Notes: generated by a model not told the origin, from the sequence alone. A stretch of DNA of 64,000 bases from Hirsutella rhossiliensis (GCF_020360975.1 NW_025408673.1:2976001-3040000); one strand, 5' to 3'. Shown: positions 10,295 to 21,394, counted from the stretch's first letter. Made by a program: numbers and translations.

Positions 10295-10519
10295 TGTCGC
10301 ATTCAGGATGCGTATAATGAAATGCGCGGTTGATAAGCGATGTCATCGAACTTTCTAGATAACATTACAAAAGCACCCTGGGTGGCAAGTGGCAATTCGC
10401 CACCGCAAGGCAGTCATATTCCCTCAGGACTATAAGGAGACAGAACTTCTCACATTCATTTTAGATAGACGACAATGAACAAGATTGACTCTTACCTTCC
10501 ATTTTTTATCCCTGCGAGA
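10295..10519 (+). repeat. 5' LTR of copia-1
   Basis: It starts TGTCGCATTC and ends CCCTGCGAGA. The end is set by comparison with the right LTR: the sequence is shared up to GCGAGA and differs afterwards. A fragment of a related LTR (GATAAGCGATG...ATTAC) recurs at 62335-62371. Confidence 0.95.
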
Positions 10520-10532
10520 GTTATGAGCCCGG
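10520..10532 (+). promoter_or_regulatory. Primer binding site for initiator tRNA-Met (half-tRNA type)
   Basis: GTTATGAGCCCGG follows the LTR directly. Its first 11 nt complement GGGCTCATAAC, the anticodon region (CAT) of eukaryotic initiator tRNA-Met, as in copia, where a cleaved tRNA half is the primer. The same 13 bp lie beside the copia-3 LTR at 42135-42147. Confidence 0.7.
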
Positions 10533-10617
10533 TTGGCCCTTAGTTGCGCCATCGGATTTTCTTGCACCTACGCTTTGGCACAAATCGTCTCCACGAAGAG
10601 CGACAGCGCCAGTTTTT

Positions 10618-10695
10618 GAGATCTACGCCCTTGAAGGTGTACAAGCTCAGTCTATCGAGATCTACGTCCACGAAGACGTACAAGCTCAGTCTATC
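10618..10695 (+). repeat. 39-bp tandem duplication in the copia-1 leader
   Basis: Two adjacent copies (10618-10656 and 10657-10695) start GAGATCTACG and end CAAGCTCAGTCTATC, differing at five sites or so. They lie just upstream of the gag ATG at 10716. The role is unknown; a packaging or translation signal is possible but not shown. Confidence 0.8.
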
Positions 10696-10715
10696 GACTA
10701 CCATCAGCACTCAGG

Positions 10716-12515
10716 ATGGAGTCACACAAGGAAGCGTCCGTCGATTCGTCCCGGGTCAAGCTTAACGGCCCGTCAGACTGGAAACAGTGGATAAGCGTTA
10801 TTCAGAAATTCGCCATTGCGCACGGAATCTGGGACTTTGTCGACCCAAGTCGACCCCTCAACCCGGCTCCACGGGAACCACGGAGACCGGAACCATCAGA
10901 TCTGCAGGATGAGGCAACACTCATAACCCTCAATCCTGACAAGATCAAAACTTTTGAGCTTCTGACTTCCCAGTACCGTCATGAGTACTCGATCTTTAAG
11001 GCACGACAGAAGGCTCTAGCAAGCCTACAGGAACACATCGTCAAGACCTGTGGGAACTATTACAACACTATTGCCTACGAACATGACGTTGCAAAGGAAC
11101 TTAGGGTCCTCAAGCAGAGGATTCAGCCTACCAGCTGGGCACAAGAACAAGACGTCCTTGACCGATTTCATTCCACGTTGAGGTCGCCCGACAGGACAAA
11201 GATTTCGGATTGGGTCACAAAGTGGCACCAAGTCCTCACCGAAGCCCAACAGCTCGGTATCCCCGACGCCCAAGGCCTCAGACCGACTCGGCTGTTCCTT
11301 AAGGCAGTTTCGGGAGTAAACCCCACGTTTTCTCATTACTGGCTCAACAAAATGGAAGACGAAGCCCGTGGCATCGATCCACTCTGGCAAGGTCGATTTC
11401 CAGACGGCATTGAGATCAGTACCATTTTTGAGAGGGCTCATTCCCTCACTTCTGATCAAAAGGGTGGAAAGGGCGGAAGCACGTTCGCCACTTGGCAGGG
11501 CGAGCATTCCAGCCAAACAAACACCAAACGATCCTCTCAATCCTCTTCCAACAATGATTCCTCTTCTTCGACCACACATCGGATACCCACGTGTGTATGC
11601 GGCAAGGACCACCGATTCCCTGACTGCTACTACTACAATGAGTCGATTCGGCCGACCAACTGGCAGCCGAGGGCCGATATAGAGGCCAAGAAGAAAGAGC
11701 TTCTTGAGAAGAAACCACACCTAGTTGGAGTAGTCGAACGTATGCTCAAACACTCAAAAGGGCAGAGTCAGAATCGACAGGATGGTTCTGGCAACAAAAA
11801 CGACACTCCGAGTACGGGTGAACCGTCAGCAACTGCTGCAGTCACCTTAAGCTCACCTCCACCGGCAGCCGCATCCACATCATACGTCTACCCGCTTCGA
11901 GACTCTGTTTTGCTTGATTCAGCATCAGATGTCCACGTAATTCGGGATCGGCACCGTTTTATTTACTACCAATCTGCAGAGGAAGGAGAAAGACTTCTTT
12001 CGGGGAAGGAATTTTTGCCTATCCTTGGTCGAGGCACCGTCATCATTAACGTCAGCTACAATCGAACTTTCCAACTCAACCAAGCCTTACACGTCCCGTC
12101 TTTTCATACCAACGTTGCATCAGCCGACCGTTTCCGCAAGGCAGGCATCGATTGGACTCTTATGACAGGAGTCGTGTCAAAAAATGGCTGGGAGATATGT
12201 AGGACGACCCCGATGCACGGACAAAACGTCCTCGAATTCACACCAATTTCCCCTTCCCTTCCGCCTGCTATTGCCGCCGTAACCTCAAAGGATCCCAAGC
12301 CTTCTGATCCGAAAGAGGCACTACTCTGGCACCGACGTCTGGGTCACTTGAACCCCGCTGCATTGGAACACCTCGTCGAGACAACGACTGGATGCAAGAT
12401 CAAAGGCCCAGCAACGATCGACTGTCAGGTGTGCTCCTCGCAAAAGCGAAAAGCAAGTTTCACGAAGACCGTCCAAGGCAACTTCTCCAAGGCCTTTCTG
12501 GCGGATCTACATTGA
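10716..12515 (+). CDS. gag-pol: Copia-1 gag, protease and start of integrase
   Basis: The 599-codon frame starts at ATG 10716. Residues about 1-250 are a copia-type Gag (UBN2-like), with the stretch YNTIAYEHDVAKELRVLKQR. A degenerate finger, CVCGKDHRFPDC, is near residue 290. The protease site is LLDSASDVHVI near residue 400, where the usual DSG triad is DSA. The gag-pre-integrase domain has the HRRLGHLNPAAL histidines and CQVCSSQKRK. The frame ends at 12515 because of a one-base shift near 12500; integrase continues in another frame from 12516. Confidence 0.9.
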   Translation: MESHKEASVDSSRVKLNGPSDWKQWISVIQKFAIAHGIWDFVDPSRPLNPAPREPRRPEPSDLQDEATLITLNPDKIKTFELLTSQYRHEYSIFKARQKALASLQEHIVKTCGNYYNTIAYEHDVAKELRVLKQRIQPTSWAQEQDVLDRFHSTLRSPDRTKISDWVTKWHQVLTEAQQLGIPDAQGLRPTRLFLKAVSGVNPTFSHYWLNKMEDEARGIDPLWQGRFPDGIEISTIFERAHSLTSDQKGGKGGSTFATWQGEHSSQTNTKRSSQSSSNNDSSSSTTHRIPTCVCGKDHRFPDCYYYNESIRPTNWQPRADIEAKKKELLEKKPHLVGVVERMLKHSKGQSQNRQDGSGNKNDTPSTGEPSATAAVTLSSPPPAAASTSYVYPLRDSVLLDSASDVHVIRDRHRFIYYQSAEEGERLLSGKEFLPILGRGTVIINVSYNRTFQLNQALHVPSFHTNVASADRFRKAGIDWTLMTGVVSKNGWEICRTTPMHGQNVLEFTPISPSLPPAIAAVTSKDPKPSDPKEALLWHRRLGHLNPAALEHLVETTTGCKIKGPATIDCQVCSSQKRKASFTKTVQGNFSKAFLADLH

Positions 12516-15500
12516 CCTCTTCAGCATGCACCAAAGCTACAACGGCAAGAAGGTAGCATTGCTACTCAAGGATGACTTTTCTGGGCTCATTTTCTGTTAC
12601 CCACTTCCGAACAGTCAACAAGAGACCCTTATTTCAACGCTTTCACGTTTTTCTTCGTACATTTGGCGCCAATGGAGGCTCCAAGTATGCGTCGTTCACC
12701 GGGATAACGACCGCGGACTCCAGTCCGGGTACGTTACATGGATAGATGATGAGGGCATTGAGGATGAACCTACTGCTCCTCACACACCGGCACAGAACGG
12801 CCCTGCCGAGCGTTCTGGGGGGGTGATAGGCGCAAGGGCTCGGAACATGCACGTCGAGGCGAATCTCGATGATGATATGTGGCCTGAGACCTGGACCGCC
12901 GCCACCTACCTATACAACCGGTCACCTCAACTTCGCGAGAACTGGAAGACTCCTTTCCAAAGGCTACACGAGTGGCTTAGGGACAGCAATCGAGACACAG
13001 GTTACTCAGCGAATCCTTTACCCGACATCACTCACCTGAAGGCATATGGCTGTAGAGCCTATCCTTTAACAACTACTGTGCTTGAAGGTACTCAGAAGAG
13101 AGACCTTAAGACTCAACCACACGCTGAGATTGGATATCTCGTGGGATACGATTCCCATAACATTTACCGCATTTGGATTCCATCACGCTCGGAAGTCCGC
13201 CGAGTCCGTGATGTCACTTTTGATGAATCACAGGTCTACCAGAAATCTGCTGGAGACATTCCCCTGATCATTAAAGAACCAGAAATCCCGTTCCCAGAGC
13301 ACATCGACTCTGAGTCAGAGGATGAGGAGCCCAACGATCAGATGGTTTCTCAGTCCGCCCCTGAAAAACGCGTGTGCTTCCAAGATGAGGCAGCACAACT
13401 GCTTACCCCTAAGGCAACCCCGGAGCCACATGACACGATATTTGTTGCTGACCCGGAGGACCCGCCTCTAAACCCCGAGCCTGAGCCAAATCGAGTGGAC
13501 AAGACTCCTCAAGAGCCAACTAGACGCTCAGCCCGAATTCAAGCGAGGAAACAGTCTCATCCCTCAGCTTCCTTTCACGCTGCATTTCGAACAGCAAGGG
13601 AGGAACGACTCCACAAGCGGACCCTTCCCCCTGAACCACGATCCTGGAGAGAACTCGACTCTCACCCCTTTGGAGACCAGTTTAAACTTGCTGGCAAAAC
13701 TGAAGTTGATGCACTCTTTTCCGAGGCACCTTCAAACCCGTTCGGCGCGATCAGATGGATCCGACCGCTGGAAGACCCCTTCCCCTCACTTGGGCTTTCA
13801 AGTACAAATTCAACAAGCATGGTTACCTGACCAAGTTCAAGTCCCGCCTCTGCGTCCGCGGAGACTTACAAGAAACCAACAGCAGGGACACATATGCCGC
13901 GACGCTTGCAGCGCGCAACTTTCGCATAATGATGGCCCTGATGTGCAAGTTCGACCTCGAATCACGGCACCTTGATGCTGTAAACGCTTTTGTGAACGCC
14001 GAGTTAGATGAACTCGTGTACGTTGAATTCCCCGATGGATTTAAACGTTTTGGCTGGGTTCTCAAGCTTCTCCGAGCCCTGTATGGTCTACGAAGATCAC
14101 CCTTGCTCTGGCAGAAGGAACTCACGACCACCTTTGAAGAACTAGGCCTCAAGACCTGTCCTGATGAACCATGCATCCAGGTGAATGACTGGTGCATCAT
14201 TTTCTTCTTTGTGGATGATATCTCGATTCTTTATCGGAAGAAGAACGAGGATAATGTCAACCATCTAATCACACAGCTACAAAGCCACTATGAACTCACC
14301 AACCAGGGTGAAGTATCTTGGTTCCTTGGGATCTGTCGTGAAAACGGGTTAACGATCTAGGTCCGGAGGTTACCTAGTCGGGCTGACTCTAGCAAAGGTG
14401 ACTGAGAAGGATGAATAATGTTGTTGTTAAGCGGTGGTATCGAACCTTCTAGATGACAACGTCATCTAGGCGGCCTGGGTGGCGACATCGCCACCACAAG
14501 GCAGCCACAGGTGACAGAACTATAAGAAGTCACTTTTTGTTAGGGAGGAAGAAGAATCGAAGGAGAAAAAACATAATCTATTCATCACTTGCACCCTCTC
14601 TTCGCGAGAGGATCCGAGTCATTCGAGACCGAGATGCCCGCAAGGTTTGGCTTTGCCAAGATTCGTACATCGACAAGATTGCAACCCAGTATGGAATCAC
14701 TAAGAAATCTTTCTTCCGAGGCAATCCGCTGCCCGGAAATTCTCTTCAACCTCACGACGGACAGGCCACTCCTGAAAGCGTGAACCTTTTTCAACAGAAA
14801 ACGGGATCGATCAATTTTGTGGCGATATCAACTCGACCCGATGTTTCCTTTGGTGTCAGCAAATTGGCTGAACACATGATGAATCCTTCTCCCAAGCACC
14901 ATGAAATCATGGATCGGATGCTTGAGTATCTTTTTGCAACACGATTCTTCGCGCTTGAGTTTTCAGGAAATTCCAACGAGCTCCAACTTCTTACCAAGCC
15001 GAAGGAAATCCGGATTGCTACCGACGCTGCTTTCGCGGATAACCCTGATTCGAGGAAATCCTCCCAAGGATGTCTCATCACTCTCAATGGTCAATTTGGT
15101 GGAACGCTACGAAGCAAACCACTGTTACTACTTCTTCCACTGAGGCAGAGCTCCTCGCCTTCACCCACACGGCCAAAGAGACTCTCAGCCTCCTCCGATT
15201 GTTCAAGCAAATCGATCTGGAGCTTGACAACGACCCCGTTATTGAGTGTGACAACACACAGACGATCAGGCTCATCACAGCCGACGTTCCACGTATAAAA
15301 ACTGCTCTCAAACACGTCGATATTCACAACGCCTGGGCAAGGCAAACGTTTCAAGAAGGCCACTTTGAGGTCGAGTACATCCCAACGAATCAAATGATCG
15401 CGGATGGTCTCACCAAAGCACTGCCTGGCCAAGCCTTCAAGGCCTTTGTTCAACAACTTGGTCTCATTGACATTTCTCCACGAATTCACCACGTTCCCTC

Positions 15501-15516
15501 TGACGATGAGGAGTAA
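12516..15516 (+). pseudogene. pol: Copia-1 pol: integrase, RT, RNase H (frameshifted, interrupted)
   Basis: Three frames together cover copia pol. From 12526 to 13830 is the integrase core (IDLFSMH, HRDNDRG and AERSGGVIGARARN supply the D, D and E) plus a charged linker. From about 13755 to 14333 is RT (RVT_2), with LCVRGDLQ, LDAVNAFVNAELDE and the catalytic FFVDDI. RT is cut by a solo LTR at 14334. It resumes in frame at 14615 (RVIRDRDARKVWLCQDSYIDKI) and ends in RNase H (DAAFADN, KQTTVTTSSTEAELLA, ECDNTQTIRLI) to the stop at 15514-15516. The breaks are a one-base change near 12500, one near 13770 and one near 15110. The copy is dead as written. Confidence 0.9.
14334..14609 (+). repeat. Solo LTR nested in copia-1 RT, TSD GGATC
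   Basis: It runs from TGTCGTGAAA to CTTCGCGAGA (276 bp) between GGATC at 14329-14333 and GGATC at 14610-14614. Removing it and one GGATC rejoins the RT frame. Its centre is similar to the copia-1 LTR and to 20870-21147 (GAACCTTCTAGATGACAACG block), so these LTRs are one extended family. The end GCGAGA again departs from CA. Confidence 0.9.
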
Positions 15517-15560
15517 ATACCACACAGCCTGAGGGCTTTTCCCTCAGGACTGGGGGGGTG

Positions 15561-15785
15561 TGTCGCATTCAGGATGCGTATAATGAAATGCGCGGTTGAT
15601 AAGCGATGTCATCGAACTTTCTAGATAACATTACAAAAGCACCCTGGGTGGCAAGTGGCAATTCGCCACCGCAAGGCAGTCATATTCCCTCAGGACTATA
15701 AGGAGACAGAACTTCTCACATTCATTTTAGATAGACGACAATGAACAAGATTGACTCTTACCTTCCATTTTTTATCCCTGCGAGA
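15561..15785 (+). repeat. 3' LTR of copia-1
   Basis: A 225-bp copy that reads the same as the 5' LTR. It is preceded by the polypurine tract and followed by TSD CCCTT. Confidence 0.95.
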
Positions 15786-15790
15786 CCCTT

Positions 15791-18664
15791 TCCCAGCTAA
15801 GCCAAGCCAAGTATTTCACCAAACTCGATGTCGTCGCAGCGTTTAATCGAATACGCATCAAGGAGGGTCAGGAGTGGATGACGGCGTTCAACACAAGATA
15901 TGGTCTCTTCGAGAGCATGGTGATGCCTTTTGGACTATCAAACGCCCCAGCTACCTTTCAAGCTCGAATTAACGAAGTCTTACGCCCATTCCTTGATAGA
16001 TATTGCACGGCCTACATCGACGACATTCTCATCTACTCAGACGACCTCGCCACCCACAGACTCCACGTCAAATCAGTACTCCAAGCACTTGAAGCCGCAG
16101 GCCTACAACTTGACGTCAAGAAATGCGAATTCGAGACTACTGAAGTCAAATATCTGGGCATGATCATCTCAACCACTGGAGTACGGATGGACCCAGAGAA
16201 AGTCGACTGTCTCATCAACTGGGAGGCCCCTATCAACGTCAAAGATGTTCAAGCCTTCTTGGGATTCTCGAATTTCTACAGACGGTTCATCAAGGGATTT
16301 TCACGCATCGTACGACCACTTGTTGCCCTGACACGGAAGCTAGTCAAATGGAACTGGGCTTCATCTTGCCAAGAAGCATTCGATATGCTCAAAAATAGCT
16401 TCACTTCAGCGCCAATCCTCAGACACTTCGACCCTGCAAGAGAAGTGTTCGTCGAATGCGACGCGTCCGATTTCGTGTCTTCGGGAATCCTCTCCCAGGA
16501 AGACGATCAGGAGTGCTACACCCAGTGGCCTTCATGTCCAAGAAGTACGACCCCGCTGAGTGCAATTACGAGATCTATGACAAAGAACTTTTGGCTATTG
16601 TACGCTGCTTCGAATGCTGGAGACCCGAACTCCAAGGCACACACCACCAGATTACAGTCATCACTGACCATGCCAACCTTCGATATTTCATGACAACCAA
16701 GCAACTTTCAAGACGACAAGTCAGGTGGAGCGAATTCCTATCACAGTTCCAATTCGCTATCAAGTCAGTGCCTGGGAAAGAGAAAGGAAAACCTGACTCA
16801 CTCACACGGAGATCACAAGACTTACCGAAAGATGAAAATGACGACCGCATCCAGTACCAACAACAATCGCTGCTTAAGCCTTGCAACATAGACTCCTCTG
16901 TACAAGAACAACTAAAGCTTGACCCCGAGCTCTCAGAACTCTTTGCCAATCTCTCCTGGGAACAAGAAATTGCACTATGTCCCGCCATTCTTGACGAAAT
17001 TCAGCCAGAACCAATCAACCACAGAATCACAAGACTTCTAGACAAGGGCTATGAGGAGGACGAATGGTGGATGAAAATCAGGGACGAGATGCTCAAACCC
17101 CATGGCACTCCTCACTCGAAGGAAGTTTCTATCGGAATGCATGATAAACGAAGGCCGATTATATTTCCGAGAGAGGCTATACGTACCCGCAGGCGAACTA
17201 CGGACCCTGCTCACTCAACTCGCCCACGACAGCGTCGAATCAGGCCACCCCGGAAAAACAAGCTATACGAACTCATTTCACGCTCTTATTGGTGGCCAAG
17301 GCTTAGCGCCGATACGAAACAATTCACACGCAATTGCCACGGATGCCTGAGGAACAAGACCTCCCGGTTACGGTACCAGGGGACGTTGAAACCGCTCCCA
17401 GTTCCCTTGCAAAGATGGAGGGACTTGTCCGTTGACTTCATTGGCCCAATTCAGCGCACAGCTCGTGGATTCAACGCAATCATGGTGGTAGTCGATAGGC
17501 TGTCAAAGGACAGACATTTCACGCCTTGCAAGACCGACATGAAAGCACATGACTTGGCAACGCTCTTCGTACGAGATGTCTGGAAACTCCATGGACTACC
17601 GGATTCAATCGTATCTGATAGAGGACCACTGTTTGTCTCGGAATTCTGGAAAGCGGTTTGCCACCGCCTACAGATCAATATCAGCCTCTCCACAGCATAT
17701 CACCCCGAAACTGACGGCCAGACGGAAAACGCTAACTCATTTCTCGAACAATACCTTCGCCAGTATGTTAGCTTTGCTCAGGACGACTGGGACGAGTGGC
17801 TCCCATTGGCCGAATTCGCAGCCCGTAACGTTGTTAGCGATTCAACGGGAATGTCTCCATTTTTTGCGAACACAGGCTACCACCCCCGAATGAGCTTTGG
17901 TCCCCCTCGCGCAATACCACTCGCGGCATCCAAAGACCTGGCAGAACGCTGCAACGAGGGGAACGAATTTGTCGCCAAGATGCAAGAAATCACTGATCTA
18001 CTTCGGACAAACCTGCTCTCAGCTCAAGCCTCACAAGAACAGTTCGCCAACGCAAATAGATCACCGGCGCCAGCGTACCGAGTTGGAGACATGGTGCTAC
18101 TTAGCACACGCAACATCGATTCGGCCAGACCCATCCCCAAACTAGATCATAAGTTCATTGGCCCTTTTCGAATCGAGCGCGTGCTCAACCTCACTCCTAC
18201 CAACTGAAGTTGCCACATGAATTAGACTCAATTCACAATTCATTCCACGCCAACCTCCTACGACCGTCACCAAACGACCCGCTCACGGCCAATACAACAC
18301 ACCGCCCCACCAATAACGCTAGATGCAAAGGGGAGAAACTCTGGGCGATTGAAGCAATACTGGACTCGAAACGCACAAAACAGAAAGGCTTCCAGTACCA
18401 TATACTATGGAGAGCTTCGACCTTGAGCAGGCAACATGGGAACCACTACAGAACGTCGTCAACGCTCACATCGCCATCAGAGACTTCGAGAAGCACAGCA
18501 AAACAAACCCAGACCCACGAAACAAGAAGTGCAAAATGCTCGCCTACAGGCTCAGCAAGACGTGGAAGAATCAGAAGCGATGGAGTAAGGGAGGCCCATG
18601 TGTGAGGAACGATCATGTGACTTTCATACTTTATGAAATGTCTCACTTTGATTCATGTAAATAG
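15791..18664 (+). pseudogene. pol: Outer gypsy pol, segment 3: RT, RNase H, integrase, chromodomain
   Basis: RT continues in frame after copia-1 (YFTKLDVVAAFNRI, MPFGLSNAPATFQ, YIDDILIYS). RNase H follows ([32 protein letters not shown]). The integrase finger (about 17205-17350, [12 protein letters not shown] to CHGC) and core ([26 protein letters not shown]) are present to 18190. A chromodomain lies at about 18330-18510 (AIEAILDSK to LEQATWEPLQN). One-base shifts occur near 16510, 17130, 17265, 18195 and 18405, so no long polyprotein is left. The segment ends in a purine-rich run near 18585 that could be the polypurine tract. Confidence 0.9.
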
Positions 18665-18794
18665 CGAAAGTCAGAGTCTTCCTTAGGAACCTCCTTCTCT
18701 CTTCGTAGACAATCACTTTACCCAAGTCGCACCCGACCTTGTTCGTGCACTTGTACCGTCACAACTATATGAAGTTCGGGTGCCTTTCCTCGAA

Positions 18795-20133
18795 CTAGCT
18801 TTGTGCGCCTTCGACATAGATGTCCACCGTCACTTGAATGCCCTCCTGCTTGACGTCTTCGTTCAGCTCGCCCCGGCACACGGCCGCTCCGTGTTGCGCG
18901 GTGCTGTCGTCGTCGAAGACGCTGGAATGCGAGCGGCCCTTCAAGATGCTCAGGCTTGAGCTCTGGGACCCGATGCTGCCCCTGTTGGAGCAGGTCCTGA
19001 CCGTCCTGGATCCACCAAACTTGGAGCAAATGTCCTTTCGGAGGATAAACTTGTCCACCATGGGCTTGACGCCCGGGATCGACAGGGCAATGAGCGTCGC
19101 GCCGATCTCGGAGACTTCGACGACGAGCAACCTTAGAAAGGCAAAATCAAAAGTATCGGGAGTTTGGTCTTGGTTTTGTTTGCAACACGTCAGTAAATAG
19201 TTGGACCCAGGCGGTACGGGCTTACTCACAGGCAAAGCCAATCACGAAGACAATTCGACTGACGGAGATGCCAACGACGCTGCATTATGCGGTTAGAGTC
19301 GCGTCGCCTTGGTAGTTGCCGGTGTACCCAATACTTACGCAATGCCTGGCAAGAGGATGCAGGCCAGTTGAACCTTTGCTTCCGCGGCATCTCCAAGATC
19401 TTGAGCATGGCCACGGGAGGCCAAAGAGCAGCAGGTCGCAGGCCAGTGAGATGCCTGAGATGGCGCCGTATATCTCATCCCACTCCAAGCATTCGAACCT
19501 GGTCTCGTCCTCGAATGAGGTGGGCGCCCAAAGCATGTTGACGGGCTTGCAGTGGAAAATGATGAGGCAGATCTGCGCCAGGTAACCGATGACCAAGACG
19601 GCGAATATTATCCGGATGGCGACGAGAAACCCCTTGTGCAGCGCGCAGATACGGTAGTAGAAGGCGAGGCCCGATATGCGGCAGAGGACGAGGGCAGTGG
19701 CGTAGACCAAGTGCGCAATCGAGTCGAAAATCTGCTGTCTCACCCACGTGGCGTCGTCGATGGCGAAACGGACAAAGGCGATGCTTCTTCCGGTGCCCAG
19801 GTTGATGAGTTCTATACAAAGGGCCGCAAAGGGAATAAAGACGACCTGTGCGGGAAGGGAGTCAGCGGCTGGCCAGTCCTTGCCACGGCTCCTCCATCAG
19901 GGGCGGCTCGCCAGCGACGCCAGCGCTATTCCGTCGTCTAGGCCGAAGCCGAAGCGCTTGATGATGAACCTCCGCGAGAGCAGTCTGCAGATGACGACCA
20001 AGGTGGCCAGGGCTGTGACGACAGAGATGCTGACGATGCCCGCCACGTCTTGGCTCATTTCAAGTTCCTCGCGGGTGACTCGCGGCGGCAAACGGCCGGA
20101 AGCTATGGCTTCTTCAACTCGGGGGTCGCCCAT
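18795..20133 (-). CDS. Fungal rhodopsin-domain (SAT4/PTH11-related) seven-helix membrane protein
   Basis: This is the only clear host gene. Inferred exons on the minus strand: 20133-19912, 19845-19339, 19279-19226, 19131-18795. The intron at 19846-19911 (66 bp) has a GC donor and CAG acceptor. The one at 19280-19338 (59 bp) has GTAAGT/CAG, and the one at 19132-19225 (94 bp) has GTAAGC/AAG. The joined product of about 370 residues has seven hydrophobic stretches (for example VSISVVTALATLVVICRLL, IIFAVLVIGYLAQICLII) and a charged, serine-rich tail. This pattern and CRLLSRRFIIKRFGFGLDDG fit the fungal rhodopsin domain family, whose members sit in the plasma membrane; their ligands are mostly unknown. 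Exon 2 carries two one-base deletions (near 19418 and 19375), so it is a pseudogene or the assembly has errors there. Confidence 0.75.
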
Positions 20134-20759
20134 TTTGGCTCAGTTGCATCACGATACTTCCAGTCTGCCGGCGAGAGAGCCGGGAAGCCGAGAATATGAA
20201 GATGTTGAAAAGTCGACATGGGCTGCCTGGCGTGAGCGCGGAGGGCGTGAGACTGGATTACCTATTCTTTGCCACTCCTGAAGTGTCGGCCTCGGCCATG
20301 AGCCGCCTGTCATTACTCGCATCATCCCAGCTTCTAGAAACTTTGTGCCAGAGGCAGTCTTTCCGCGCCGCAATTTCCCGGCCAAAAGAGTGAGGAGCGA
20401 GTCAAGCCGGCGCTCAAGGGCAGACACTGTTTCACCTTCGCCGCACTACTGCCAACCAGGCGCAATATGCTCAACCGGACTTGAGCCCTGCCGGCTGTCG
20501 AAGGCTTCGACGCTTCTCGGAGGGCCAGCGGGGGAATCGCTGTGTAGGGCGGTCGTCGCGATCGAGTGATTCGAGTCCCATCGTTTGGAGACTCCAGAGT
20601 CTGCTTCAGCCTCTTCATCCGCTTGGCCCATCTCGCAGCTATCTGTCGGGTTGACTCATGCCTGCCCTCTTTTAGATCCGGGTCTTCTATTGCTTGGCTG
20701 ATGTGTACGGTGTGGTATGGATTTATTTCGCCCGGAGGATACTTCCCATAGGGCCTACT
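20134..20759. other. Upstream region of the rhodopsin-domain gene; no gene seen
   Basis: Several overlapping short ORFs exist on both strands but none has a recognisable domain or coding-like composition. The stretch probably holds the promoter and 5' UTR of the gene at 18795-20133. Confidence 0.4.
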
Positions 20760-20869
20760 AGGGAGACTAAAATTCGTCCCTCATCCCCCTCCTGGACCTA
20801 GTAAGTGAAGTTGGTCCAATTTGTATGGAGCGGCAACATTTTTGCAGAGCAAAAGGGGGTGAGCAAAGG

Positions 20870-21147
20870 GGGTAAGGATGGTAGCTTGTATAAGAGCTCG
20901 TATCATCAACGAAAACCATCGCAGGTTACAGTACAGTAATGAAGGTGCATAGAGGTTGTGGTGTATTGACTGCTCTGAAGCGATTGTTCCATCTCTCCAA
21001 AAAGCGACTTCTTATAGTTCTGTCACTTGTGGCTGCCTTCGAGTGGCGATGTCACTACCCAGGCTGCCTAGATGACGTTGTCATCAGAAGGTTCGATGCC
21101 ACTGCTTAACAACGACGTTATTCTGCTGACGACCCTGACACGTGACA
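20870..21147 (-). repeat. Copia LTR-like sequence joined to a gag fragment
   Basis: Read on the minus strand it starts TGTCACGTGTCAGG at 21147 and contains a block related to the solo LTR at 14334-14609 (CATCGAACCTTCTGATGACA, GACAGAACTATAAGAAGTC). The downstream end is not defined. It sits directly 3' of a truncated gag, so it may be the 3' LTR of an internally deleted copia element. Confidence 0.55.
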
Positions 21148-21394
21148 GCCGACTTGTTGAGTGACTCAAGCATTTAATCGGAAGTCATAGGCTCCTTTGG
21201 TTCTCCCAGGATCGGAGCATCCTTTTCGATATTGACAAAGTCAAAGACCTTGGAAGTCTCAGCCCTTGAGACGAAATCATCGTACTAGGAAGCCCATTCG
21301 GACGGTCTAGAGAGCGTGACTTCAGACTTGGCTGTCATCTTGGGAAAGCCTTTGGTGTTGGGAAATTGGCAGCAAGGAGGACAGAACGACGGGG
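21148..21394 (-). pseudogene. Gag N-terminal fragment of a copia-3-like element
   Basis: On the minus strand the stretch encodes PNTKGFPKMTAKSEVTLSRP and following residues, matching the leader and Gag start of copia-3 (39268 downward). It ends after about 60 codons, at the LTR-like sequence. On the other side it meets the Helitron fragment. It is too short to function. Confidence 0.8.

Larger units (their letters stand above)
10295..15785 (+). mobile_element. Copia-1, Ty1/copia retrotransposon (5491 bp) with TSD CCCTT
   Basis: The LTRs at 10295-10519 and 15561-15785 (225 bp each) look identical on reading. The flanks are CCCTT at 10290-10294 and 15786-15790. A primer site (10520-10532) and a polypurine tract ACTGGGGGGGTG (15549-15560) are in place. 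Internal order is gag-protease, integrase, RT, RNase H, which defines copia. It is inserted in the RT codons of the outer gypsy. A solo LTR (14334-14609) is nested in its RT. There are frameshifts near 12500, 13770 and 15110. Confidence 0.95.
2486..18664 (+). mobile_element. Outer Ty3/gypsy retrotransposon, split by two nested elements
   Basis: Gag (to 3603), protease (3510-3988), RT (9427-10294 and 15791 onward), RNase H, integrase and a C-terminal chromodomain (to about 18550) lie in gypsy order on the plus strand. They are separated by the inner gypsy (3989-9421) and copia-1 (10295-15785). Removing both, plus one copy of each TSD, leaves about 5.2 kb of internal region. LTRs were not identified: the 5' end runs into a GGTA-rich repeat, and the 3' end has only a purine-rich run near 18582-18597. 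The chromodomain places it in the chromovirus group. It is inactive because of insertions, frameshifts and one stop codon. Confidence 0.85.
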
